Shown: positions 1 through 7,739 of the stretch, in pieces
Position numbering within the stretch: the stretch's first letter is position 1
How the letters are laid out: the number at the start of each line of letters is the position of its first letter
Assembly (NCBI GenBank): GCA_012295275.1
Contig: CM022679.1
Span: forward strand, 10,419,669-10,432,168
Reading direction: 5' to 3'
Length of the DNA: 12,500 bases
Source of the DNA: Chrysomallon squamiferum
Lineage: Eukaryota > Mollusca > Gastropoda > Neomphalida > Peltospiridae
Made by a program: the position numbers and the translations under genes
The notes under the pieces: generated by a model
The model's database searches: none
Told to the model about the DNA's origin: nothing
What the model saw: the letters and a program-made list of their open reading frames with translations, nothing else

Positions 1-726
1 GGCCACGTTTGACTGCAGAAAGATGAATAATACGGAGATCGATGGGAAAAACATTTAGAATCTTAAAATATTGGCTACGTCATTTTTGTGCTTTTTATTT
101 AGCGTTCCTGTTTAGCTTACAGTACTAATAAATATTACATAAAAGATAATGGTGTTTATTTATCTAATTTCTATCATAACACAAAGGATAATGAACTTAA
201 GCTTAAAATGAAATAAAATGAAATAAAACAAAATAAATAGACAAAACCCCTAAGTAAAACAACAAAAAAACAAATAAACAAAACCTGAATCTTTACAATC
301 TGTTAAAAACAAATCATTCTGTATTCGAGCCAACTGAATAAGTAAAATGCTTTTACAAAATAAACGTTTGAACAGTCAGTTTAAAATTTGTATATGAATA
401 AATGCTTGTGGTCACAAAGTTGACTTTTTAAATTTATTTATTTATTTTTAATACAAGACCAAAACAGTCTCTGCAAAGACGAAAATAAAGAAGGCGGAGA
501 AGAGAAAACAGTTAAAATAAACGGGATATGATTTCAGACTGGAACATATCACTTTCTGTCAGAGAATTGTCACGAGGAACAAATTTGATTGTGTTTTATC
601 TATATCTATGAGGGTATGTTTAAATAATAGACAGAATGAGAGGAAACATTTTGTCTTATTTCCATCAATTATTTGTAAAAGATTTTTTTCATATTTCACC
701 TACCCATAAACAGGAGAAAAATATAA
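1..726. other. AT-rich non-coding sequence, no gene seen
   Basis: No recognisable coding sequence, RNA gene or transposon end is visible. The stretch holds short A-rich patches around 200-290 (AAAT, AAAAC and AAAC runs) and a short TTTA run near 430-450. Nothing separates it from unique intergenic or intronic DNA. Confidence 0.6.
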
Positions 727-1027
727 CAATAATAATAGCAACCATAATAATAATAATAATAATAATAATAATAGGAGTAGTAATAGTAATAACAGTAATA
801 GTGGTAGTAATAGTAGCAGGAAAAGGACTAGAAGCAGTTGTAGCAGCAGTAATGGCAGTAATATAGGAACATCATCATCATCAGCAGCAGAAGCTTTAGC
901 AATAGTAATGTTGTTGTGATATTATAACAACAACAATGATGATGATATTGTTGATGGTGATGATGATGATGATGAGAATGATGATGATGACAACGCTAAG
1001 AAAAAGAAGAAGAAGAAGAAGAAGAAA
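727..1027. repeat. Compound trinucleotide microsatellite (AAT/AGT/ATC/AGC/ATG/AAG)
   Basis: The array opens with a clean ATA run of ten units at 744-773. It then decays into AGT/AAT/AGC mixtures to about 866, passes through ATC x4 and AGC x3 at 871-890 and two ATG/GAT blocks (about 936-946 and 957-990), and ends in an AAG run at about 1003-1027. Open frames on both strands here are low-complexity I/V, M/R or I/L peptides that simply read the repeat, so they are not called as genes. The stepwise drift between motifs that differ by one base suggests slippage plus substitution over a long time. Confidence 0.9.
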
Positions 1028-1331
1028 CAGATGTCTGCACATTACTTTGATATCTAAATTCATGGCTTCGACTGGAAGGGAAAAATTGTTGAAAGCCTTG
1101 CTGGCGAAATGGCTTTTCAAACTCCTCTTTACAGGCCTGTACTACGCTGAGGTGCCAGTATCTATCTACCAGTGTTATTGTTTATAATTGCAGCCAGTTC
1201 CTGGTTATAATGTCTCCCAGGCATTCTTCTTTTTAAAGCCTTCCACTCAACAAATTCTTGTTTATAACCTCACTTCGTAAACTGTGTATATGGTTCAGCG
1301 TATACAAATAGCTGAAGCTGAAAGAACTTAG

Positions 1332-1334
<3 letters not shown>
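1028..1334. other. Unique non-coding sequence
   Basis: This stretch has mixed composition between the compound array and the T34 tract. The plus-strand frame that runs through it starts inside the repeat and shows no known motif. No splice-site pair or RNA fold was recognised. Confidence 0.5.

Positions 1335-1368
<34 letters not shown>
1335..1368. repeat. Poly(T) tract, 34 bases
   Basis: This is an uninterrupted run of 34 T, among the longest homopolymers in the window. It may be the poly(A) tail of a minus-strand retroposed sequence or simple slippage expansion. No target-site duplication was recognised around it. Confidence 0.9.
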
Positions 1369-1370
<2 letters not shown>

Positions 1371-1470
1371 TTAACGATCGACCCAATAATTGCCCATTAA
1401 CACATTTTTGTTGGACATGTTTTGTACAATTTACAGACTGACACACGGAAAGAAAATCTGGAGATCGTCC

Positions 1471-1527
1471 AATAAAGGTTGATAAAATTATAATGTTGTT
1501 GGAAAGAAAAAAAAAAAAAAAAAAAAA
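1471..1527 (+). other. AATAAA signal followed by A21: possible retroposed 3' end
   Basis: AATAAA lies at 1471-1476 and an uninterrupted run of 21 A begins at 1507, 30 bases after the hexamer. This is the spacing of a genuine mRNA cleavage site followed by a poly(A) tail, so the run may be a retroposed transcript end. The preceding 1369-1470 has no recognisable coding content, and no flanking direct repeat was found. In AT-rich DNA the hexamer may occur by chance. Confidence 0.3.
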
Positions 1528-1834
1528 TCCTCAGAATTTTTGTTTTTCTATAATATAAATAATACTTGTTTCTATTTCGGTCTGTTTATATCGTGTTTGA
1601 TGCAAGATAGTCTCAGTTTTTCGCGATATTTGACGTCATGAATTTTTGATTAGTTTACGAATCGGCTGAAACGCGAAGGAAACTGTAACTGCCGCATTCC
1701 AAGATATCTAAGAAACGAAACGCCTTTCTGAACGATACGCTTAGAAATGACGGAACTGTTCCGTTCCAGCCAATATTTAACTGGTTAGAAAAAGAAAAGT
1801 TTAATTTGCTGATTAGAAAACATTCTGGAAGATA

Positions 1835-1835
<1 letters not shown>

Positions 1836-1868
<33 letters not shown>
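1836..1868. repeat. Poly(A) tract, 33 bases
   Basis: This is an uninterrupted run of 33 A. The minus-strand reading frame across it is an F-rich artefact. Unique AT-rich sequence lies on both sides (1528-1835 and 1869-2270) and shows no recognised gene or element. Confidence 0.9.
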
Positions 1869-1870
<2 letters not shown>

Positions 1871-2270
1871 TAATAACATATCACTTTTGAAACTGTTAAA
1901 GATCTTTTTGGCCTCATTAGCTAGTATCAGTTGAATTGACCATTATTGGTTTCAAAAAGTCATGGTATATCATTACCTGCTTGGTATGTGATCAGTCTAC
2001 TTATTTATAATAATTTGGGATAAATCCGTTGACAACATTATTTATAATTAAAAAATATGAAATGATAAAAATAAGATAAGAAAATAACTGAACAAAGGGA
2101 CATTTTGGAGTTTTTGCTTCGATTTAAAAAAAGATGGAGGTTGCAAGCTGCTGTACTGGGTTTAAAAATCTATTTTTTTGCCATTTCTCGTCCGGTCTAG
2201 TTCTTTAATCATATAGAATATGGATAAATAATTAAATAACTGTATATGAAACTTTACGTATGCTCAACGG
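1869..2270. other. AT-rich non-coding sequence, nothing recognised
   Basis: This is unique AT-rich DNA between the A33 tract and the AC/AG microsatellite. Neither strand shows a recognisable open frame, RNA fold or repeat boundary. Confidence 0.55.

Positions 2271-2363
<93 letters not shown>
2271..2363. repeat. (AC)6 - (AG)40 dinucleotide microsatellite
   Basis: Six AC units at 2271-2282 pass straight into about forty uninterrupted AG units to 2363. The purity of the AG part implies a young or actively slipping locus. The homopurine/homopyrimidine mirror symmetry is of the kind known to permit triplex (H-DNA) structure. The minus-strand serine/leucine-repeat frame is only a translation of the repeat. 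Confidence 0.97.
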
Positions 2364-2365
<2 letters not shown>

Positions 2366-3875
2366 TGAATGAATGTAACTGACGTATCGGAACCCCATAT
2401 TAAATAATACAATATTATTATCCTTTCGTGCCAGATTCAAAAACGACATTACCGCCTAGGATGGGCCACTGAGCATAATTTCGTAGTGTACAATTGATTT
2501 ATTCAAGTACCAAACTCAATTTACTTTACGCACAATACCTACTAATTCTCTCAACATCAGATTTACACGCTCCGTGCACTGCGGTATTGACTGGTTACGT
2601 TGATAACAACGAAGTAACCAGGACGTCAGCGTATTTCTGCCCTCCATTCACAGACGTACAGACTTAGGTTGCAGTTTCATGGTTTCAACACAAGCTTGAA
2701 GTGTAACGGGTTGCACGGTCAGTCCTCCTAAGCATGATCTTGAGTCCCGTTTCCAGTTCTCAGTTGCGGTTCCAGATTGATGCATTAAAGTCTGAAAGAC
2801 CGGTTTTCTTTTTTCACTGTGGTTAGATCACTGGTCTGGTATGTAATGAAACCGATCCATCTTAGCCAGAGAATTTTGAGTTAGACAATTGTTAAATGAA
2901 TTTTAATTAGATGAACATTTATTTCAGTATCCATTTTTAAAAAATAAAATTCATGGTTTAATACACAGCATCTCGTAACATTCGGGACCCAGACTTTTAG
3001 AGAGTCCATTTTGGTGGAACAACTGAGCCGTTTGAAAACGCGTCCTGTTTATGGGATGGTGGTATATGAAAGATACTTTACTGCTAATCAGAATGAGTTA
3101 TTCTTTTCTCGTTGTCAGAATGGTCCTTAACAATAAGTCCAAAAGCCATGAATGCAACCGTAAATAAAATAAGTGTGTCGTTATCTAAGCATTTGTTTTT
3201 GTGGTTTCTCGCATTAATCGATCCATTAAAACAAAAGTTCTCGTCAAATTAATAAAACCGTACTTTGTTAAACACGATGTCAGTTGTAGTTCATTAGGAG
3301 GCTCAGGATAATTGTTTTTACATGTTCGATATTTGTCGATGTTTTACGTTATTTAAATGTATGTTTTTCTGACCTAGTTTTCCAATGAAAAGAAAAATAG
3401 TTTGGAATTAGCGTCTACTTGTTGACGACAACACTGACATCATCATTATCAGTAACAACAAAAACTATACAGTTTTCTGATAAAAATTTTGAATAACGTT
3501 TTTTTGTTGTTGTTTTTTTAAATGTCCGGATTTTTGGAGTTTTAAAAAAAATTCTCGTATCGGTTTTATTAGGATTAGGGGAAAGGCCATTTTCTTCAAA
3601 ATAATCTTCACTGTAATTTTGTAGATTATAAAATAGTGTCACGGACATATCACTTTAAATAGATAAAACTCACAGGATTTATAACATTGTTAATTTTCGT
3701 GCTGGCCTAATTCAAGCATAAGTTCTATTCATTTAAATTATTATCTATAATACCTTCACTGTTTTGTTTTTTAATTTTGAAAATGTTCGATCTTTATTTT
3801 GAAGTTTAAAGTAGTCTCCTGTAGATTAGATAAGTTAATGTCCTCACAAGATTATAGTTTGTTTAGACTAGCGTA
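2364..3875. other. 1.5 kb of mostly unique non-coding sequence
   Basis: No gene is recognised here. Part of it (about 2560-2800) is less AT-rich than its surroundings and includes the hairpin at 2591-2621. A segment at 2810-2860 faintly resembles a decayed tRNA A-box region but lacks a convincing B-box. A 77-residue minus-strand frame at 3415-3648 has no motif and an AT-driven N/K/F composition. A short TTG/T-rich patch lies near 3498-3520. Confidence 0.5.
2591..2621. other. Bulged hairpin / inverted repeat, 12-bp stem
   Basis: CTGGTTAC (2591-2598) plus GTTG (2599-2602) pair with CAAC (2607-2610) and GTAACCAG (2614-2621). The loop is ATAA, and GAA (2611-2613) forms a three-base bulge on the 3' side. 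It lies in a locally less AT-rich part of the window. No surrounding gene gives it a role. It could be a cruciform, a small foldback remnant or chance. Confidence 0.6.
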
Positions 3876-3959
<84 letters not shown>

Positions 3960-3976
3960 AAGAAGAAGAAGAAGAA

Positions 3977-4007
<31 letters not shown>

Positions 4008-4062
4008 AACAACAACAACAACAACAACAACAGTAACAATAACAATAATAAATAAATAAATG
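3876..4062. repeat. Ordered compound microsatellite AAT - AAG - AAC - AACAAT - AAAT
   Basis: About 18 AAT units (3876-3930) pass into AAG (about 3929-4009, with one T interruption at 3977). AAC follows (about 4008-4031), then a TAACAA/AAT mixture and AAAT (about 4047-4062). Each step changes the last base of an AAN unit, so all blocks share an A-rich plus strand. The long L/F minus-strand frame is a repeat translation. Confidence 0.97.
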
Positions 4063-4091
4063 ATATGTAACTCTATTTCTTTTTCGCTAAT

Positions 4092-4165
4092 GGCAAGTGC
4101 TTAGTTTAGTGACTAAGCGTCCAAGCTGAGGCTAGGCTGGTAGTGGGATCAAACCCACGCACAGC
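4092..4165 (+). mobile_element. tRNA-like segment, probable head of a tRNA-derived SINE
   Basis: An A-box-like TAGTTTAGTGAC at 4102-4113 is followed 43 bases later by a B-box-like stretch starting at 4145, which matches normal tRNA spacing (about 44). A T-arm-like stem GTGGG (4143-4147) / CCCAC (4154-4158) encloses a 6-base loop ATCAAA, one base shorter than canonical. A D-arm-like stem GCTTAG (4099-4104) / CTAAGC (4113-4118) is perfect. The anticodon arm is not well formed and the acceptor stem does not close, so this is not a working tRNA. tRNA-derived SINEs keep exactly these two internal RNA polymerase III promoter boxes. The body may continue to about 4260, where the palindrome AGAGCGCTCT lies at 4247-4256. 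The 3' end and target duplication could not be placed. Confidence 0.5.
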
Positions 4166-4256
4166 CCCCGTTAGACTATTTCGATTCATTGCCCAAAGAC
4201 TTGCATTTTAACACTATTGTATGTACTTCCAAACACAAAGAGAACAAGAGCGCTCT

Positions 4257-4493
4257 CGATATTAATTGATAAAAATATCTTCTATTACTGCGACAGCGGG
4301 TTTCCTTCAGGACAAACAGTTATTAATGATACAAGATAAAAAAGATAGGATACTTTAAAATAGCTGTTAAAATTAATGTACTGAGTATCGAATGCATAGA
4401 CTACATCGAACCTCATCATCACCTTTTATATCACTAACTTGCTAACAGGTCGTTTATCTTATGATTTATTGGAGTTTTGGGACATGGAGCCGG
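4257..4493. other. AT-rich non-coding sequence
   Basis: No gene, RNA fold or repeat is recognised. Part of it may be the 3' body of the SINE-like element starting near 4092, but no tail or boundary is visible. Confidence 0.4.
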
Positions 4494-4607
4494 AAAAAAA
4501 AAAAAAAAAAAAAAAAACAAAACAGACCGATTTTAAAAATGATAAAAAATTGAGCGATCCACTGTAAAAAAAAAAAATAATAATAACAACAAAATAATAA
4601 TAATAAC

Positions 4608-4640
<33 letters not shown>

Positions 4641-4649
4641 AATAAATAG
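4494..4649. repeat. Poly(A) plus A/AAT/AAC/AAAT compound repeat
   Basis: A run of 24 A at 4494-4517 is followed after about 48 bases by A12 (4566-4577). AAT units with AAC interruptions continue from there, and AAAT units close the array at about 4631-4649. The order A, AAT, then AAAT resembles the end of the 3876-4062 array. Y/I-rich minus-strand frames are repeat translations. Confidence 0.93.
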
Positions 4650-4876
4650 AAGTCTGCACTTAAGCGAATAATTTGGAATAGGAAAAAATGTATCTGCGAT
4701 TTCGCAGACTTCAGGAAGATAGAATTTGCCTCTGGCTAAAGGCCCCAAACCTCTTAATAATTAGTTATTTAAAAAACGACGCTTCAAACCAGTTCTCTGT
4801 ATTATTAACACGTTCTTCCTCTTTCTCTCAAACATTTCAGAATGCGATGTTTTTTGTTGGTTGTTTTATTTTTAGT

Positions 4877-4884
<8 letters not shown>

Positions 4885-4943
<59 letters not shown>
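4885..4943. repeat. (ATT)n microsatellite
   Basis: About 19 ATT units form a nearly pure array with one early ATC interruption. It is one of the few trinucleotide arrays in the window with the T-rich strand on plus. The frames through it are poly-L or poly-Y artefacts. Confidence 0.97.
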
Positions 4944-5542
4944 CTTTTGCCATTTAATTATTCCCTGAACACGACTTATTCTCTCGTTTTTTTTTTTTCC
5001 AGTTTGTGTTGTTATACAAGGCCCGAACGTTTGAGAGGCCCATTATTTATATTTAACGTCAACGAAAACAAACAAGGACAGCCAGCTTTCACTCAAACAA
5101 AACTTTTTCTCTCTCTTCAAATATCGACCACGAGGCCTCCTAGCAACCTAAGTAATACATACGTAGCATTCATTGTCGTAATGGCGGCTTCAGATTTAGT
5201 CATAACGTGACCGCTCATCGATTTGAGGCTTCGCCATTGATTGAATAAATGTTATAATTACTGGACCTCGTGACCTGATTTGTATGGCTCGGAACGTGTA
5301 CCATCAAATTAAGTCCCAATAATAGGCAAATCAGTGCATGTTTACATTCCGAGGTCAGTTCTGAAGAGCAATCAACGAATGAAAACGAACAGAACAACGA
5401 GAGTGACGGTCAGTTGTTGCGTTGTGCATTCCTCCAACATTTCCGGGTGCACCGCATTATAAAGTTTTTTGTTGTTGTTTTTGTTTGCTGTATTATTGGA
5501 CAGTGGAAACGTGTTAGTTATAGAATTGTTTGTTAATCGACA
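4944..5542. other. Unique sequence with acceptor-like tract and a direct hexamer repeat
   Basis: No gene is recognised. T12 followed by CCAG at 4987-5002 has the form of a 3' splice acceptor, and an open frame continues to 5210. That frame shows no known motif and no donor was identified, so no exon is called. AGGCCC occurs twice at 5019-5024 and 5036-5041, around a palindromic AACGTT. TATAAA appears in a less AT-rich context near 5459-5464, without an associated gene. Confidence 0.4.
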
Positions 5543-5565
5543 TTTTTTTTTTTTTTTTTTTTTTT
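5543..5565. repeat. Poly(T) tract, 23 bases
   Basis: This is an uninterrupted T run in AT-rich DNA. Nothing in the flanks identifies a retroposed transcript. Confidence 0.9.
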
Positions 5566-6081
5566 AAGTTATAATAATTATTTGTTTTTCAGGATAAATC
5601 TGATTAATTGTTAGTTTTTCAGTATTATTTTAAACGTTTATTTAACCAAGAAGTGCATGTATCAACAAAAGTAGGTTCTAAGTCATTAGGAATTAGTGAC
5701 TGCCAACAAACCATCATTTTGATTAAATGCCAAAATTCATCCAATCTGTAGTTGGAATTTGTTTTTTACTTTTGTTCTCTCGGTAACCGCTTTTTAAACT
5801 TACCTCCCTTGCAATAAAATCGGATCCTGAAACTGAAAGAACGGGCTTTTTATACTGAATTGTGTCATAACCAGGTTTTTGTTATATTTAAACGGTTTTA
5901 AGAGATAACAATAAATTCAACACTCGCAAAAAAAAAATACCGTTGAATGGCTACTAATAGACCATCTAACTTTATACTGAAGTGTGGTGAAACCTTAATT
6001 CATTCACTCACTTATTCATACCACTCAAAAGATTTGATCCAGGATCCTAAGTGTGAGAATCCAAAATTTTATCAACTGAAT
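5566..6081. other. AT-rich non-coding sequence
   Basis: No recognisable gene. A 64-residue plus-strand frame starting at 5947 runs through the A18 tract (6082-6099), giving a lysine run. It has no identifiable domain, so it is not called. Confidence 0.5.
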
Positions 6082-6280
6082 AAAAAAAAAAAAAAAAAAT
6101 ATGGAAATATTTACAAACTTCAGTTAGAAGATGCACTTTAAATCTAACACATTCTCGAATCTTTTTTTTTTTTTTCTTTTTTTCCTCTTCAAGTGTTTTC
6201 CCCTAACAGTCTTCATTTTTTCTTCTTGTGATTTTTTATTATTATTATTTTTTTTTTATCGGTTTTTTTCCCCTCTTTTT
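6082..6280. repeat. Poly(A) tract followed by polypyrimidine-rich stretch
   Basis: A run of 18 A (6082-6099) is followed, after about 60 bases, by roughly 120 bases dominated by T and C runs (about 6160-6280) with a short ATT array inside. The pyrimidine-rich part could serve as a splice polypyrimidine tract if a gene overlapped. No convincing acceptor and exon pair was found directly after it. Confidence 0.75.
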
Positions 6281-6407
6281 ATCTAAGAAAATCGTTAAAT
6301 CGACAAATATAAACCAATATTTTGCATTTCGAATTCATATCTGCACTGTTATGTTACAAGTATCTTGATAACTGTCATAATTGCACGATAACACTTCATT
6401 TGGCGAG

Positions 6408-6522
6408 GGAAATGGAAGAAAAACATCTCCGAAGCGAAGTAAAACGATTGGCAGATGAAAAGCTCGGGATGCTTTCTTACTGGAAGGTCGCATGTCGAGC
6501 AATAAAGACATCACTGTGTTGA
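6408..6522 (+). CDS. Weak candidate exon: short charged, heptad-like peptide
   Basis: The last 36 residues of a 66-residue frame (methionine at 6412, stop at 6520-6522) read as a charged helix. E, K and R are spaced around leucine, valine and methionine (for example the stretch EEKHLRSEVKRLADEKL), followed by a cysteine-containing tail. The composition differs from the repeat-driven peptides elsewhere in the window and the local base composition is less AT-rich. No family is recognised. Splice signals are poor: the AG at 6407-6408 lacks a good polypyrimidine tract, and the AAG|GTC at 6484-6489 is a weak donor. It may be a terminal exon fragment, a decayed exon or a chance frame. Confidence 0.15.
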
Positions 6523-6740
6523 TTATCGAGTATCTTTGGACGCAATAATTATGTTACTGAGTTGATATAAACATTATTACTCGTTCAGAGCGTGAAATTT
6601 ATGGCGAGGATTTATAATCTCTATCTGCTGTTTTAATTTAGGTGTCGATTAGTCTAAAATCTGAAATCCAAAAGAGTGTTTCGGGATGTAAAAGAAATAT
6701 TAACTGGATGCATCCAATAATTTTTACTGCAAAAATAATT
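6523..6740. other. AT-rich non-coding sequence
   Basis: This is unique sequence following the weak exon candidate. No promoter, RNA or repeat is recognised. No AATAAA was noticed immediately downstream of the stop at 6520-6522. Confidence 0.5.
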
Positions 6741-6831
6741 AAAATAATAAATAAATAAATAAAATAAATAAATAAATGAATAAATAAACAAAAATATTCC
6801 ACTAAAACAGATCTACTGTCTCAAAAGTTCG

Positions 6832-6860
<29 letters not shown>
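6741..6860. repeat. AAAT tetranucleotide array and A29 tract
   Basis: AAAT/AAT units with some decay occupy about 6741-6790, and an uninterrupted run of 29 A lies at 6832-6860. Like most arrays in the window, the A-rich strand is plus. Confidence 0.9.
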
Positions 6861-6862
<2 letters not shown>

Positions 6863-7198
6863 ATTTACGTAAAATATCTCTCGTCTCCATAGAAACGAAT
6901 TGTTAATTAGGACAGTTTTTATTATCATTATCTTTTCTCCACACAGACAGTGACTACTGGAAGCGATGAAATAAAATGTCTGCGATTACAGAGACTATTT
7001 CGTCATGTGTGATAACGTAAGCCGGATAACGAACGGTCTGTTGCTATGTGTTAGTGCCGCATCCATGTTTGATTATCAAGCAGCAGGACGAAATCTCACC
7101 GGTACCGTCACTGAACTAATAACACCTTCTCCAGATTATTAAATGCAGTTAACCAAAGACCATGGTTCTCCTGTCTTTGGGTAGTGCCTGTAAAAATA
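6861..7198. other. Unique sequence flanking the transposon-like element, with inverted repeats
   Basis: No gene is recognised. Two structures stand out. The first is a hairpin with perfect 8-bp arms CCAAAGAC (7153-7160) and GTCTTTGG (7173-7180). The second is ATCTCACCGG at 7093-7102, whose exact reverse complement lies at 7321-7330 inside the neighbouring element. The stretch is less AT-rich than the window as a whole. Confidence 0.5.
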
Positions 7199-7206
7199 GG
7201 TTTAAT
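7199..7206. other. Left copy of 8-bp target-site duplication (GGTTTAAT)
   Basis: GGTTTAAT at 7199-7206 is repeated exactly and in the same orientation at 7732-7739, immediately outside the two terminal inverted repeats of the element between them. A perfect 8-bp duplication in this position is the footprint of cut-and-paste transposon insertion. Confidence 0.7.
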
Positions 7207-7731
7207 GGTTACCAGTCAAAACGTCCTCCTGTTAAAAGGTAGCCCAGCCGAAGCGTCCACAGTTGTCAGTCAAAACTTCCCTATTTCAAAGTCAATGTTC
7301 AGTCAAAGTCAGCACTAGGTCCGGTGAGATGAGCGCGTTTTCTCAAAAACTGTTCGATGGTTTTTCTTCAGAAATGAACTCGTCACCTTTTTTGTGGTCT
7401 TAAGAATACATACATTAATGAGAGGCCACGTAATTGATTAATGATGGTACCATAAACTTGTCTGATACTGGAAAAAAAATAATAATTTAAAAACAAAATG
7501 AAATAAAGTGATTAAAATACATTTTACATTTGTTATTTTGTATTAACATTTCAACAGCGCCATGAAATGAAAACTACGAGAAAAGCACAAATAATGATGA
7601 TCCCCACTTTACTTATTACTACTGGTACGAGCTGTTGTTTTGACTCGGTGAGCAGGAGACGTTTTGACGAGAATAGCGGGGACGTTTTGACTGGGAGACG
7701 TTTTGACTGGGATGCGTTTTCACTTGTTACC
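7207..7731. mobile_element. Non-autonomous DNA transposon with repeated subterminal motifs (525 bp)
   Basis: The left terminus GGTTACCAGTCAAAACG (7207-7223) and the reverse complement of the right terminus (7715-7731) agree at 14 of 17 positions. Perfect 8-bp direct repeats flank the pair. Just inside the right end, a 16-bp unit beginning GACGTTTTGAC is present twice exactly (7681-7696, 7697-7712) with a decayed third copy (7713-7728). Further GTTTTGAC cores lie at 7661-7668 and 7637-7644. The left end carries the same core in reverse orientation at 7215-7222 and 7269-7276, with decayed versions near 7302. The centre (about 7331-7620) is AT-rich, encodes no transposase and contains the 10-bp palindrome ATGGTACCAT at 7444-7453. 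Structure and size fit a MITE-like non-autonomous element. An 8-bp duplication occurs in hAT, P and some other superfamilies; the family is not assigned. Confidence 0.65.
7681..7728. repeat. Tandem 16-bp subterminal repeat (2 perfect copies plus 1 decayed)
   Basis: Copies at 7681-7696 and 7697-7712 are identical (GACGTTTTGACTGGGA). The third, 7713-7728, keeps 10 of 16 positions and overlaps the right terminal inverted repeat. Repeated subterminal motifs of this kind are often transposase-binding sites in DNA transposons. That role is inferred here. Confidence 0.85.
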
Positions 7732-7739
7732 GGTTTAAT
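7732..7739. other. Right copy of 8-bp target-site duplication (GGTTTAAT)
   Basis: This is an exact copy of 7199-7206, abutting the right terminal inverted repeat. An AATAAA (7737-7742) and a short A-rich run follow and are probably part of the pre-insertion flank. Confidence 0.7.

Noticed and set aside
2810-2860. Second tRNA-like A-box (GTGGTTAGATCACTGGTCT) suggesting another SINE
   Set aside because: The A-box resemblance is fair, but the only B-box candidate (AAACCGATCC) differs at several positions, lacks a T-stem and lies too close. Not enough to call.
3569-3581. TTAGGATTAGGGG as an interstitial telomere repeat
   Set aside because: There are only two imperfect units, which is within chance expectation.
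3415-3648. 77-residue minus-strand frame as a gene
   Set aside because: It has AT-driven K/N/F/T composition, no known motif, and no promoter or splice evidence.
3863-4045. L/F-rich open frame on the minus strand, and similar poly-I/Y/V/S/H/L frames at 727-1120, 2264-2449, 4459-4957, 8818-9018, 9256-9821, 10712-11005 and 11624-11998
   Set aside because: They are direct translations of microsatellites. Their length comes from stop-free repeat units and not from coding selection.
5019-5041. AGGCCC direct repeat around AACGTT as a transposon end
   Set aside because: Only one end-like structure is visible and no matching inverted partner or target duplication was found in the window.
4987-5210. 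Exon after a polypyrimidine tract and CAG, continuing an open frame to 5210
   Set aside because: The acceptor-like sequence is good, but the frame has no recognisable motif, no clear donor and no partner exon. Long T runs are frequent in this window by chance.
5455-5466. TATAAA as a promoter TATA box
   Set aside because: There is no gene downstream and such hexamers are expected in AT-rich DNA.
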